DNA from: Watersipora subatra
Taxonomy: Eukaryota > Bryozoa > Gymnolaemata > Cheilostomatida > Watersiporidae
Assembly (NCBI RefSeq): GCF_963576615.1
Contig: NC_088710.1
Location: forward strand, 1,840,001-1,904,000
Direction of reading: 5' to 3'
Length of the DNA stretch: 64,000 nucleotides
Made by a program: the position numbers and the translations under genes
In this document: positions 1 to 13,239 of the stretch, one piece after another
Numbering within the stretch: position 1 is the stretch's first letter
How the letters are laid out: each line of letters starts with the position of its first letter
Notes under the pieces: model-generated
Seen by the model: only the letters and a program-made list of their open reading frames with translations
What the model was told of the DNA's origin: nothing
The model's database searches: none

Positions 1-41
1 CTAACCACAAGGTAAAGCATAATTGAGTTGAACAGCCTCAC

Positions 42-261
42 CTAATGCACTAGCTTTGGTTTTTTTCCTCGTGCGTAGTGTTCCAGTCTCATCTTGCTGG
101 GCTGCTCTGGTGGCAGGAAGTGCAGGTTCATCCATTGCAAGTCTGGCCCTGTCTATGAAGGGCTGTCTTTGCCTTGCGGACAAAGAGCTCCACGTTTGAC
201 TGCTGCCTTTCTTCATTTCAGCCTTATTAGACCGTTGCTCGCTATACATAGAATAAATCAT
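42..261 (-). CDS. Partial exon, HMG-box-like C-terminal half
   Basis: The minus-strand frame reads WSSLSARQRQPFIDRAR, which has the spacing of the second half of an HMG box (Trp, Leu-Ser, basic/Gln, Pro-Phe, Ala-Arg). A basic tract, TLRTRKKTKAS, follows. HMG boxes bind DNA, so a nuclear role is the natural guess. The right-hand bound is uncertain because I see no strong acceptor; the given start is only the first in-frame Met. The left end is a good donor (GCATTAG then GTGAGG) at position 42, phase 1, so the coding sequence continues beyond the window. It could be a separate gene or a 3' continuation of the neighbouring gene at 987-3672. Only half a box is visible, so the family call is tentative. 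Confidence 0.3.
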
Positions 262-769
262 GTACTTAGAGAAATTTCACCAGACAAATAGCAACAAGCA
301 GCAAGTACTTCTTGAGAAGATATATTCAGTCAGTACCGCTTGTACTTCTTTCAATCTTGAACTAGAAGTTGTCAGCCCAATGATAATTACATTTTTTGAT
401 AAATCAGTTTCACATATGAATCGGCATTTAGATTTTTCTTTGTAAAATCCACACACTATGCTTAAAACCATCAACAATGGCTGACTATATAGAAATTGTC
501 AATTATTAACATTGCACAACACACTTTCAATGGTATGCTATTGGCTGCATAAGGCATCCCCAAGATTATATTATCGACATGTCTATGAAAGCATCCTGAC
601 TTTCCTTGTCATCTTTATAGGCATGCAATGAGACTGACCTTAACCAAAGAAGTCGGGCGTTGCTATTCAGTTTCTGATTGGTCAATGTATCCATGCTCTG
701 GCTAGTACTAGAGGTACAAGAACAATCCCTGGGCTGACACGAGCTCTTCCTGTTGATGATGTCACAGGT

Positions 770-885
770 ATAGGGGTAGAGCTAATGTTTGCACATACAG
801 GCACATACAGAGACACACTGGCACACACAGATACACACTGGCACATCACACACACATACGCAGACATACAGGCACAGACAGAAAT
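770..885. repeat. CACA-rich microsatellite
   Basis: Irregular run of gcacatacag/cacacactgg-like units in the gap between the HMG-like exon and the next gene. Nothing else is recognised from 262 to 986. Confidence 0.7.
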
Positions 886-986
886 ATATGGCATATAGAT
901 CCATTTGTAGGACGGTAGCAAACAATGCAAGGTAAGTCATTGCAAACTTCAAATTCAGAAAGATTATTTAACAGTTAGTTTAAAAG

Positions 987-3672
987 TTAAGTTGCTAGAA
1001 CTTGGTGAAGATAATCTTCGGCCACTGAAACTCCTACCGTATGCAGGCTATTGGCTATTGATCTGTCAAACATAAAATAACAGTCTTCAAGTACGACATT
1101 GAGTTCTGCACCAGGTAAGGAATGCAGACACATAGACTCCTCGAGAGACACATAGTTCAAGCGCAACCTCCTCGATATATATGCGCAAGCTGTCATTCTT
1201 TGAAAAGGCTGAGCTTACGTTGTGGTTCTAGTCCCACAGAGGCCACTGGTTGTGAGAGAAAAGGTGTTCAACCTTGAAGTGCTCTCCTTGCCAAACCCAA
1301 TGGTCTGTGAACGCTCATCAATAAACTGCAGGGGCAGATGAATTCTTAAAAAGGGATCAGTGGCTGTTCAACACAGCTGTACATATCTCCGGTCATTGAG
1401 GTTTGCATGCCACTGACACCAGACACGCCTAGTCTAGATAACGGAGATATTGTTTGCACTACTAAACACTTGCTCACCAGTTTCTGCTTGCAGCCTATGC
1501 AACCAGGTATCATACTAGACCTTCGATAGATGCCAAGATACAACAGTCGGGCTCAGCGCTGCTCCACTGCTGCCAATATAATCTGCTGCTCTCAGGGAGC
1601 AATAATTAAAAATATATATAAATAAATATTATATATCTACATCTAATAAAAGCTAGCTGGGTCTCTCTCTAAGAGCGGAGCTATAGAAACTCGATATGAT
1701 ACAGAGTTCTGGTTCAAACTAATCGTTAAACTGTGGAGCTCGTAACAGGGGCACAGCGCACCACATTTGTGAATAATTCACCTAGCACCATAGGAACACA
1801 GGCCATGAAGGTGCTGCTGTTATTTGCCATTTTAAGGAAAGTCTAATAATAGAAATAATGATTTTACTGTAGATAAACTGCCCAATAAATACAGAGTGAT
1901 ATGAAGTCGTCTCAAGAGCTAGGTGAAGCCTACCTGTCTTCTGGCAATGTGCCATTGATGACAACCTCCTTGGCCAACCTCAGATTACAGTTGGACGAGC
2001 TCAGGCTGTCAACTCCCTCAATTTCGCTTGGCTTCACACGACATGTTCTGAAAGCATGACAAAATCGGATGAGCCAAAAGACCACATGTAAAATTGATAA
2101 AATGAAATCACCAGATGCCATTGTTTGGAGTTATGTGCTCTATCAGCTGGTCAGTTAACATGTTGCAAGTCACTGATATGTATAGAGATATCATGTCAAC
2201 ACACCAAGTCGTGACGCAAAAAGACAGGTGGTAAGAAAAAATAAGTGATCTAGTAATACATTCACTAGCTTATTAGCCTTCAATTCACCTTATATTAAAG
2301 TCCCCCCTGCGAGTAGGTGATGACGATCTCGCAGATGTCGTCCGCATGAGCTCTTCATCTACGCCGGCCAGAGTATTTGTTATCTGCTGCTCATTTTTCT
2401 GAACATTATCAATAAGCTTGAGCAATTCATGAGGAGACGAATCCTTTGACTTGTCGCTGTGCTTCTTGATGGCATTCATGTTGTTGGTCATTGTCACAAC
2501 AGTGCTCGTGTAACAGAGGGATGGATCAAAATGTGCTACACCACTCATCTTGCTCCCTTTAGGCAGTGGTCTCTGCACCGTAGTCACCGGGCATACTGTC
2601 TGTTCTTTTGGAAGTAGAGAATGGGGAGTGCTTAGCGGAGCCAATCGAACAGCCATGGATGATGTCGGCGCATCAACAAAGTTATGGTCAACAGGCACCG
2701 TACTGGGTGGGAGCGAGTGGGCTCCTCGCAAATTCACTCGCGGTGTTAATACAGAATTTGGGCTATTACAGCTTGAACGAGTGGGTACAGGGGTGCCTAA
2801 GTTGATTGTAGCCTCAGCTTCCACACTTGGTCGATGAGCAGTGACTGTCATGGGACAGGGTTGGCCAACATTTCGTCTGCTTTTCAGGTTTGTTTCATCT
2901 AGTTTGCAGCCTCTGTACAGCGCAGAACTCACTATTGAGAAAAATCACACGATCATATTTTACTATAAATATATTTTGCTCTGCTATTATAGAAACAACG
3001 TAAATACCTATTTCATGTTTATATACGCGTATAGAGAAAGTTATGCATCACTGATCAGTTTCTCAACATTCTATGATACTGACTTTAGTCACCAGCTCAG
3101 TTTATCAAACTATCCTGCTGATCATCTGGAAGAAATTAAAGCAAGCATAACTTCTTACCTTTAATATTCAAGGACTTTTCTTTTCTCCCTCTTTTAGGGC
3201 CAACTGCAGCCTTAGTCTGTCCTACAGACACCAACTTGCGACGCTCCTCCTCCCCATTTCGCATCTTCAAAATCTTATTCGGCTTTTTGGTGGATTTTTT
3301 AGATGTCGAATCTGTCGCACTTTTGTTTGATTTCTTTGTTACCCGTGAGCGTTTTAGAGCCTTCTGTTTCTTGCTCGGCTACACATATGTTATTACACAT
3401 GATTTGTACAAACTGCCAAACAACCTGGGTGAGCAGCGAGTGCGTAACTTAAAACTATCAGAATAAGAAACACCGGTGGATATTATACATAACAAGTCCA
3501 TTTTGTTAAGTTTTCGTAACTCCTGGGTTAGTTGAACAGTTTTTGGGAGATACTAGCTAGAGTTATGTAAGGCTTTATTATGCTTGCTGAAAAAATTGCT
3601 GTTAGTGAACTGCACAGATGTTATGTTACGTACCGGGTTCTTTCTCTTCCTTTTCTCTGCAGGCCCGCCCAT
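987..3672 (-). CDS. Unrecognised basic Ser/Pro-rich, probably nuclear protein (7-exon model)
   Basis: Model, minus strand: exons 3672-3634, 3378-3159, 2910-2289, 2047-1934, 1590-1521, 1325-1219 and 1062-987, giving about 415 codons. All phases agree. The start ATG at 3672 opens a 13-codon exon (MGGPAEKRKRKNP) ending at a GTACGT donor. The N-terminal 90 residues are strongly basic (KKQKALKRSRVTKKS, GPKRGRKEK), like nuclear localisation signals. The large third exon is Ser/Thr/Pro-rich and ends with a possible short coiled coil (ELLKLIDNVQKNEQQ) and ARSSSPTRR. The first four exons have good splice sites. The 1590-1521 exon uses a weak GTCTAG donor, and the last exon has a rival acceptor about 30 nt downstream in another frame, so the C-terminus is unsure. 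No family is recognised; chromatin, mitotic or RNA-processing roles are all possible. Confidence 0.55.
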
Positions 3673-4162
3673 GATCTAATCAGTGATTATGTATGCGAGC
3701 CGAGATGGCAGGAGAATTTGTCTTATACAATGCAACTAATGACTTTGAGAGCAATACAGTAACAACAATATAGCGATGTAATGCAATGTTGCAAACATTT
3801 AAGCTATTTTTAAGATGTGTATGAAATTTAAAATATTGGACTCAAATGTGGATAGTATGCCGATTGTTGATTTGTTTAGTAGGCTGCCTGTACTAAGAAC
3901 AAAGCGTTGTGAAGTCAAGTAAACCTTGCAGTGTGCTAAGTGTTATAGAAACATAATTTGTTCTTATAAATATGACAATCCCTGAAGATTTTGCTCTCGA
4001 TATTTACTGGTTGGTATCATATCAAACAGCCAATCACAGTTGAAAGAAATCTGTCAAAATAGGCTCCTTGAAAGCATATATATGCATACATTAGGCGGAA
4101 AAAAACTATGCAAGGAAAAAAACAGAGCAATGGAAAGAACATTGACTAACTAGCGTGTAGCC

Positions 4163-7100
4163 TTAGGTCCAACGCTCAAAATGTATTTGTGCGGGTGAAA
4201 GTTGAAGACGTTTTAGGCAGGTATCCACACTCGTTATCATTGCATCAGGTCCGCAGATGAAGGAATCAACTTGATCTAAAGGCCACCCGTGTAGCGCCTC
4301 CTGAAGGTCGGTTTCATTCATTCGTCTATCTGCTGACACACGCAATGGTCTGTGACTCGGACAGCCTATACATGGTGGCGGCTTACACAAGGAATTAAGA
4401 TAATGATTTCCAAAGTCAACATAAGCTACAATAACTCTTTACTAAACACAGCAGATAAGTAGTAGTACAAACACGTTACACACATGTAGTGAGAGATAGG
4501 AATATATAAAGGGTTTTATAGTTACATTATACCAGAGATATTCAAATGAAACAGTAACTAGGGAGAGGCATTTGTGGGGAGGTGGAGGAAACACGGCGTA
4601 ACTTACTCTAACTTACACTAGACAAAGTGTAGATTAGGAGGTAGGTAGAGGTGGTGATAGAGATGCACCCTGTAACTTACCTAATCTAAAACTAGGTTAA
4701 GTTTCAACTTGACCTATAGATATACGTATATTTTATTATTTTATATTCTTTAAAAAAAATTTTCAATCTACGCTATCAGCCTCTTTACTCACACTCTACT
4801 TACACTTACAAAACTTCAGTTTCGAGGCTCTGAACATCATATGTTAAAACTTACATTGGATACAACATCAAGCATTTGTTCAAATTCCCAAGAGCTTATT
4901 ATAACAAAGGCAATCACAGGTAAAGATTCAACTGCGGTGTAGGAACAATCGGACACACTTGCTGCCATAGAGTATTCGCTGAAATCAAAGTACTTCTCCA
5001 GCTTACCAAAAGTGAGTGACTCGGCATCATGTTGGTCAGTATCTGATGCCTCTGTCAGGAAATATTTGACAGACAGTTGCGGGTGACTCTCTATCAACGT
5101 GTTTATTTCTTTCTGTGTCAAGCATAAAACAGTTATGTTTAGAACTCAACCCATTGAGAAAGAGGTAACAATATCAGAAGGATGGCAGCGTTGAGAGGCT
5201 GAGCATCAAACATACAGTCAAACATGGATAACTCGCCCTCGGATAACTCGAACCCATGGTTAACTCGAACAGTTTTTTTGGTTCGTTCCCATGTAATGAT
5301 AAATCGCTTTAGATAACTCGACCTCAACTTTGTTAACTCTAACAGTTTTTTGCCCAACGGCTGCCGAAACGGTTGTTATCGCTTTAGAAAATCACTTTAT
5401 TCCAAGCCTTAGAGGTAAACCTCAACTTTTCGTAGTTCATAGGTGTCGTTATTACCGTCATCGGCAAAATATTTTGTCAACAACCTTTTTAAAGGTTTGG
5501 TGAAATTGGATTTGTACCAAACATCCGCTTAGCGATGGCCCTTCGGAAGCAAGGAAAATTGAGGTAACCTTCTCATAAACTTCCAAAAAAATTGGCAAAA
5601 GTGATCTTGGTTAAAATGCTAAAAAAAAGATGTCTTTTCTTCTGAGCATTTCAAAGGCGATCACGTTTTGCCAATTTTAATCTAAAAAACGTCCTGGCAA
5701 TAACATCACCTCAAACAACAAACCAATCTCAAGTGATAGAAAAATCTCTATAGTTTTTGATAAAAAAATTTTAAACTTCACATTAGAAGCATTTAATTTG
5801 AAACAAGCCATTTATGCTTTTGATTTATAGTATAGTTTGTATATAATATGTACATGTATCTACTAATAAATAAATCAATGGACTTGTGACAGTGCTCTGA
5901 TAACTTGAACGCTCTAATAACTTGAACACTTTCGCTCGGTCCCGTGAAGTTTGAGTTATCCATGTTTGACTGTATTTATTAAGTCTCAATATGGCAGCAG
6001 TGCAGTGACACCTAAGTGTGTCAGCGTTGAACGCTGGACCGACAAGCAGATAAAGGTTCCACAGGACGCTATAGTTAAGCGATGGTGGTGCAAAACAAGA
6101 CCTATGCGCGCACAAAAGTGCGATGCCGTTGGTCGCAAGGCCATTTCATGTGCAGGTGTTTCACTTCCATACAGCGAGACTGAATCCCGACAGAATGAGA
6201 GCAACTCAGCTGTTTATATGATGGCATTGCAGCGCCAAATGGGTTGTCTACACCCTACGCTATCACTACATGCAAACTTACAATACCTTACTCACACAGA
6301 ACATTAGCTCTTCTTGTGTCTTTGCAGAGTAGAGCAATTTCAATGAAAAATTGGTCTTTGTGACAATTGCCTGAAGTATAGAGTAGATGGGGTTTATGCC
6401 GACCCCACCCGCAATCAGGAGGTAACTTTTGCCTGCCACTGAAGAGTTATTATCATCGAGATAGACCTCTCCTCCGAATCTGTAAGAGAGCTCCATTCCA
6501 ACCGAGCACTGAAATGTAATTGTTATGTTACCATGGTGACAGTAGTTACCATGGAGAGCGCGTAGGAAGCTGATAAACAGACTGATACAGAATCTATGAT
6601 AAATATAACCTAGAGAGTACTTCTCAGAAAATAGACCATTCACAAACAACCTTGTTAGAGAAGAGAAGAAACAACTCAACTGGTCCCACTTGCCCTTATA
6701 AAGCTGTTTAAAGCGGTGGTTAATAAAGGAGCTCACAAACCTCATGTATTCTTTCAAAGTTGGTTGTATAATAAATCTTTCCCTGTTAATTATATAGCAA
6801 GGAGGGGGCAATTCCCACTAAGTTTATGGATTATCAATTATAAACTTACAATAAAGTAATACAACAAATAATCGATTATTGCCAAATAAAAAAATTACAT
6901 GAAAACTCATTCTTTTTTAACGCTGAAAATCCATTAAAGAGACAAGGGAGCCTGCATACATTTTTATGGCAAGGTCTATCAGCGGAAAGGTCCATCAATT
7001 GTCAGCATCTTGCTGACAAAAAATTAAACTTAAACAGTTCAATTTTTGTCAGCAAGACGAACCTCTGACCAATAACTATTCTTTCCGTTACTTGGAGTAG

Positions 7101-7497
7101 TCAAACCTTACGTAGTACAATAAGACAACTCTTATGCATTGTTTATATTGTATTTTTTACAGAAATATCTAGTTATAAAGCAGAAGCTAAACGTTATTTT
7201 AAGTTTTCAAATGAAAACTTGGAGGTTAGGGTGTATGCTGGAAGCGAACAATTCCAAAATGGTACACCTTTGTTACTATTCTGCTGCGGGTCAACCATAG
7301 ATGTAATATTACTGTGTATGAGTCAATCGCATGAGAAATGAGTAGCCCTAACTACCTCAGTATGCATCCACGTAGCTGCAGGGTGATCACTTAGTTTCAC
7401 AGCCAATTCAAATACACAAGACTTTTCAAATTCCATTGGACTGGAGCACATTGAATAGCCACCGATGATGTCACTTCCTGGTATTTGCAGGTCAAGC
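4163..7497 (-). CDS. OXNAD1: OXNAD1 (oxidoreductase NAD-binding domain protein 1), C-terminal two thirds
   Basis: Four exons on the minus strand: 7497-7356, 6508-6296, 5112-5007 and 4332-4163. All phases agree and together they give 209 residues. Visible landmarks in order: IPGSDIIGGYSMCSSP (flavin-binding RxYS-like loop of the ferredoxin-reductase fold), LIAGGVGINPIYSIL (Gly-rich NAD-binding loop), LKLLYSAKTQEEL, KEINTLIESHPQL, FICGPDAM (CGPP-like nicotinamide motif) and the family C-terminus HFERWT. These match animal OXNAD1, a predicted mitochondrial flavin/NAD(P)H oxidoreductase whose substrate is unknown. The human protein is about 312 residues, so roughly the first 100 are missing. They would include the targeting peptide and the PGQW-type flavin motif, and no exon for them was found up to about 9 kb. 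The first listed exon needs an upstream exon ending in phase 2. The 5112/6296 intron hosts a transposon. Confidence 0.85.
5215..5972. mobile_element. pogo/Tigger-like non-autonomous DNA transposon (758 bp)
   Basis: The ends are perfect inverted repeats over at least 20 bp: cagtcaaacatggataactc on the left and its complement on the right. TA target-site duplications sit at 5213-5214 and 5973-5974. Degenerate sub-terminal motifs (ataactcgaac) repeat inside each end. No transposase is seen. The CAGT-type terminus, TA duplication and repeated ggataactcgaa motifs fit Tc1/mariner-pogo (Tigger) relatives. It lies in an OXNAD1 intron. Confidence 0.85.
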
Positions 7498-8350
7498 CTA
7501 CACAATAAGGAAAACCAATATAATAACTCATAAATAGCCAACCTTAAAATGAGTTCATCAACAATGGCATGGCCTATTCCAAAGACAATTGCTTAGCCTA
7601 TGACTTGTACATTGAACATGTAAATGTATAACATTCATTTTCCACGATGACCCTAAGTCATGTGTCAACCGCTTCTTTTTCAAACACAACCACAGAATAT
7701 TTGGTGCAACTTGCAGTATAAACATGATACCTAACATAATCTCTTCAAACGAAAATACATGATATAAGAAGTTATTATCTCATGCTTCTAATGATCATAG
7801 AAGAAGAAAACTCCAAATTACAGTTATACCATCAGTGTTGCACTTTTTGCAAGCCGTTGCAGTACACACAGTTACATTATATAATATAACATACTCATTT
7901 ATTGTACATGCTATATTATATACTGTTACAATGTTATATTAACATAGTGTTAATATAACATATTAACATAAAACAGACAAAGTATTTTTATAGGCCTGAC
8001 AACAACGATGGACACTGATAAGAAATGAGAGAATACATGTATAGTACTTGACAAAAGTTACTATGAGAAGGAACACAAACCACAGATATAACTTCAGGAA
8101 ACTTATTTGACGTTACAAATTCAACATTAAAACACCATCAGCAACCATAACACAAATTTAGTCTTATACTCATTCACCATGGTCAAGATGTCGTGATGTC
8201 ATACAAACGAAACTTGTATGGTAGGCTTGTTTGTGCTACAAAAGAGGCACATGATCCGACAATTATGCAGACGTACGAGTATATTATTGCTGCATGGAAT
8301 GTGGAAATGTTGACCAGATGAATCTATGAGCAAGGGCTGAATAAGTGTTT

Positions 8351-8435
8351 TTAGACAAAAAGATCTTCAACAGGTTTAAATTTGCCCTCGCGTAACGGAT
8401 CATTTTCCTTCTGCATATAGTGTGGTCTCAAGATT
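8351..8435 (-). CDS. Candidate terminal exon of an unrecognised gene
   Basis: After an acceptor (attttatag) at 8436 the minus strand is open in one frame: ILRPHYMQKENDPLREGKFK, then PVEDLFV and stop. The composition looks like real coding sequence and the end is compact. The preceding exon was not settled: the nearest donor-flanked segment (about 8490-8533) does not give a clean frame. It lies upstream of OXNAD1 on the same strand, so it is either the end of another gene or a chance frame. Confidence 0.3.
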
Positions 8436-11400
8436 CTATAAAATTGAACAGCAGTATTTATATAAACAAAATATAATGAAAACTTTTACCTGAACCTTGA
8501 AACAAGGCCATAAATATATCAAGAAGAAACTGAAATGAATGTTAACAGGGGGATAAAAACCACCTCATGCTTATAAACAGTGTAAAATACAAGAAATTCT
8601 TCTGAAAAACCGCATACTTCTCATTTTAAATTTAAAATGATACCAATTGAGATTAGCATTTAAATAATACTAATAGCGAGGCCAACAATTAGTTTTTGGA
8701 TTTTAAACTAGATGCTTCCACATTATAAAAGCTAACAAATAGTCATGAGTAGCTCATACATGAGTACTAGTTCTGAAGTTTTAAGCTGATTGAACAACTA
8801 TTTCCTGAGATATTGCTGAAATACTGAGGGTATTTTAATCAGATTGAAAAATGGCTTCTTACAGGAAATCAGTTTTTAAGAAAACACTGGTTGAATTTTT
8901 TAGTAAGGAAAGGTCAGAAATAGACAAAGTTAGTGATCCAGGCTGGTGCTTTTAGCTCCAACATTCACACTAGATCTAAGCCTATTGTTGCTGTTACAGC
9001 AAGCCAAGAAAGTCAATTCAATAATACATAAATAAAAAATTGAATTCGATTTCAATCAGTTTGAAGACTGCATTCCGTGAGGCCTATATTTCTGTTTGAC
9101 TGTAAAACCAAGCTTTATTGAAAAAAGGTATAGGCACTCACATCAGTGATGGAACATAACTTGCCTTCTTTTATTTATACATGTATGTATTTTGTATCCT
9201 ACTACCGTAATAACACTAAGTATACGGGGGGGGTGGTGGTTCGATTTGTTTTTTCAGTTTTTTTCAAAGCTTAAAGTTCTGAAATGACAGCCAGTTTAAA
9301 AATTGTTATGCTAAATGCTTTCACAATCAATGGAAGGTTGTTGATACGATCTAAGATCAGAGGTTTTGCATGTATATACAAGACTAGGCTTTAATGTGTT
9401 AAACACTTTGTGATCATTTTTAAAATGAGCAATGGAAAGCTTAATAATCTTTCATACTTGGGTTATAGTTGACTTAGCGAGTTCTAACACGAACCTACCA
9501 TTGCCCAGCATAAAATCTTTGGCGCGCGGAATTCGGCGCTTCGAGCTTAAACCAACGTACTGTGGGAGTGAGAAACTTTACAGCAATTACCCGAGCTTTA
9601 TTCATTGTTGTAGGCATGCGTCATAAAACTAAGACGTTCTATGAGTGTTGAGTGAGGACTTTCGCAAAGCAAAGACACTATTCTCCTACACATACACTCT
9701 TGTAATAAATTATTAACATTATTATTCAAGTTGGCGAAACGCCCGGACAGGGTAAACTTTGAAGGTCGAACCCATGTTTTGCAAATGAACGTCGAAAATA
9801 GCAACCGTGTATATTTTAAGCCTGAGAGGCCCATTTGCGTTCTGGAACTTGGGCCGAATAGCGAGCAGAATTAACTGTGTTATTATATAAGATATAATTA
9901 TTCCCTCCTAGGTAAATACCTTCTCAGGTACTTACGGTACTTGCACACGCCCTTTGTGCCGCGTATCGCAGTGTTAGTAATCACTGTATATCATAAAAGG
10001 TTGCTCGATGTAACGGATAATTGTTTATACAAATTGCGTTAACATTTTCTTCGCTGCATTATCTGTGTTACTAAAGTTTTCAAAACCTATACATGGATTG
10101 TGCAAATAAATATCATGTTATTCCTACAATTGAGGTTAGCAAGTCTGATTTACTAAGTCAACACTTACTCGATACTTACTCGATAGTAATAGTGCACTTG
10201 TAATTAGTCTCAGGGGCCTTGAGAAAGTGCCTCAGAAGTAAAGATTTGGTTAAGACTTTGGTTCACCTAGATTCCAGCATTAGAACACTCGTTCCTTCAT
10301 CGGGTTACAAATATTTACAGATATCGATGGACAAATCGTTACATACATTGTTTTATTTTAGAAGTGTTTGTTGTTAGGATATAAATTATCTGTGGGAACA
10401 TGTTCATGCTCAATAAAATTTTCGATCAAGGCTGTACGCATTAGTTGAAAACACAAATTATGTTAATTGGAGACAAAATGCTCATTTTCTCAAACAATAA
10501 ATCTGAAAACCTGGTACTAATCCGTGTCAGTGGTGCATTACTGAACATTTGCAAATAAAACCGAACAAATGAATACTCGTCATATTTGTACTCTTAGGTT
10601 GGGCACCATCGGGTAACCTAAGCTAAAAGAAACTACTCGTACAACTTACGTCATTTCTTGGTTGCCGGTGTTAGTCTAATATTGTGGCATTGGCTATTTT
10701 TATTTACAGTGTCAAGCAGCTAGGGACTCACATTCACAAATGGCATCTCATTAGTCGGGAGTATGTCTAGATGGCCTGAAATTACTTAGTCATATCACAT
10801 TAAGCAGTAGATGTTATCACCTTTTCTTACAGCTAAGATCTACGGTATAGATTTTTTAATCAGATCTAAAACTTATTCACTAGATTTGTTGCTGAAGAGT
10901 TTATAATTGATTCCATCTAAAAATGTGTTAACAACTATTACAGTTTTTAAGGAAAGTGTTTTGCTATCAGTTTCTCTGTTGTTGACCGTGAACCTACTAA
11001 AGTTGTATAAAGCATTTTAATAATTTTCGAGAAGTTTATCTCTGCGTATAGATAATGTCTGTGAAGTCACTTTTGCCAAACTATGACAGAACAAAGCCAA
11101 AGCTTTCAATGTTGCATTGCAGTTAGCAAACAGCTCTACTACATCAGTTCCGTATTTCTAACAATAATGCTTTGTTGGTCAGTTTTTTTAGCTCATTATC
11201 TAATTTCAACTGCTTATCATTGTTAGCAATTAAGCAAGTGTCATATTACATTTTCTTGGGAAGTGAAACCTTGTTGGCTATAAATATGGCAATTTACTTT
11301 GCCACTCAGCTGTGATAGTAGATTAACTGTTTATATAAGACCTCAAATGACAGTTCAAGATTGTTTAATGTGAGCTGGCGAGATTCTAAATCATCTACAA

Positions 11401-12189
11401 CTAACCGTATATGAGGTTGCATTAACTTAACCGAGTAACTGTGCGATGTAAGACATCCATTTATGCATATGAAGTTTTAATTTTCAGGACTTTAGTGTTT
11501 CTTGATAGTCATCTTTAGAGCTCGTAACTACTACAAAATTTTGTTTATAAGGATTCACCAATAACTTTCGGGTATATGACCTGATTCTGATTCTTAGTTC
11601 TAAGCTTTAGAGTTGTCAGACTTGCAGAGATTGTTAAAAAGTCCTGAACTAGCACAGGATCAAGACTAGAGCTTATTTTATTTACCATAAAATCTCTACA
11701 TATGATGTTAATTAATTCCAATACTTAGTAGGTCAAAAGCCTCATGTGTTAAAGCAAATGTTGTGTATTTATTGTATTTAATTTAATCCATCTACTGTTT
11801 GATCTTTTAATTCTACCAGAAGTATTGCTTTCCTTCTTTATTCACCACCTTTAATTTTGAAAATAGATTGTTAAATTGGCTCACAACCAGTTGTGATAGT
11901 GGGTGTTAACTTAAGCCTATGGGTCACAGCCACGATTCAGCGCTGCCCTCTTTGTTGTTGCAAAAGAACTTTTTAATCTGTACTAACAACGGATATATAA
12001 CGGCGGATAATATGAGCAGATATTAGGGGTGGATAATAGGGCTGTGAATTGAAGGTCTAAGTCAGTTTGCAGAATTTTTTGTTCCAAAAAAGTGGCCAGC
12101 AGCAATTGTTAGAAAATATTGTTAACCTAACAAAGACAATTAATCTTAATAACAAAATAGAAACATTTTCCGCTTTGTATAGACATAGC
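8436..12189. other. Gene-poor AT-rich DNA
   Basis: No supported gene, RNA or repeat array was seen. Short poly-purine/pyrimidine runs are present (for example a G-run near 9227). It could be intergenic DNA or a long 5' intron of OXNAD1. Confidence 0.5.
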
Positions 12190-12365
12190 ACACCTTTCTA
12201 GGTTGTTATTAACTCTATTGGTGCATCCTATCTCTCAGCTGCTATCAACTCTATTGATATATCTCATCTCACCAGGCTATTATCAACTCTATTGATATAT
12301 CCCGTCTCTCTAGGCTATTATTAACTCTATTGATATATCTCACCTTTCTAGGCTGTTATTATCTC
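12190..12365. repeat. 38-bp minisatellite, about 4.5 copies
   Basis: Unit core aactctattgatatatctc followed by a tctaggctattatt-type segment. Copies differ by about 10 percent. Confidence 0.8.
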
Positions 12366-13239
12366 ATCAAATTTCCTCTGTCTCTTGGTTGTCATCTTGG
12401 TTGTCATCTTGGTTGTTCCTTTTCGTCATTTCTATATCCGTTTCGCCACATAATATTTGTCTCACAAGTTTTGGGATATTTCATCACATTTTAGTGTATT
12501 TTGATCAAATTTAAGTAATTTATATTGTCAATTGGAAATAGATTGTAGTTTGTACAGCCATCTACTGCAGATCTTTTTGTAATGATGTCGATGAAGTTTT
12601 TTTTTCCTTTCACTTTTCTCCTGTTTATTGTTCAACGGGAGAAATTCAACAATATTGTAAATTGTGAAAGTATTCGACTGGTATGAAAGACCTAATTTGG
12701 AATTATTTGATTGGTGCGAAACACCTAAGTTAAATGCTGTAGATTCGTAAATGCTGTAGATAATTTTTCACCCCTGTAAATATGAATCGTCATGTGTGCT
12801 GCTTCTGTCATGTCTCAATTTCCTTTGCCATTGTGGCTAGCCTCCTGTATGAACGCAGTTGGGTTGCTAAGACTGTAGATATGTATTTAACCCTCTTTCA
12901 TCGCTGACTCTGCTAGTACCTTATTTTTTTAATCTCTCTGTGTTTATACATATTCTGTTCCTCTTAGGGCCAATCGGCTGGCAGATCTGAGGTCACCATG
13001 TTGTTCTGGGCACTTGCAGGGTGTGTCCGTTCCTTCAGCACGTCACTGGAAAATTATTCTTTTGATTTCTATTGCACTGCCAGCCATAACAAGAGATATA
13101 CTTTTATCAGCCACAGCTGGGTTCGACTACTTCTGGCTATATGGTGAAATTTAATGACTGAAATACTCGGGACATGTTGATGTTTCACAGTTTTAATATT
13201 TGGAGTAGCACCCAGATTCGAACTGACCAAATTGTTGTC

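Noticed and set aside
5951-6307. 118-codon open frame, plus strand
   Set aside because: It starts in the transposon end and runs antisense into the OXNAD1 exon region; composition is not coding-like.
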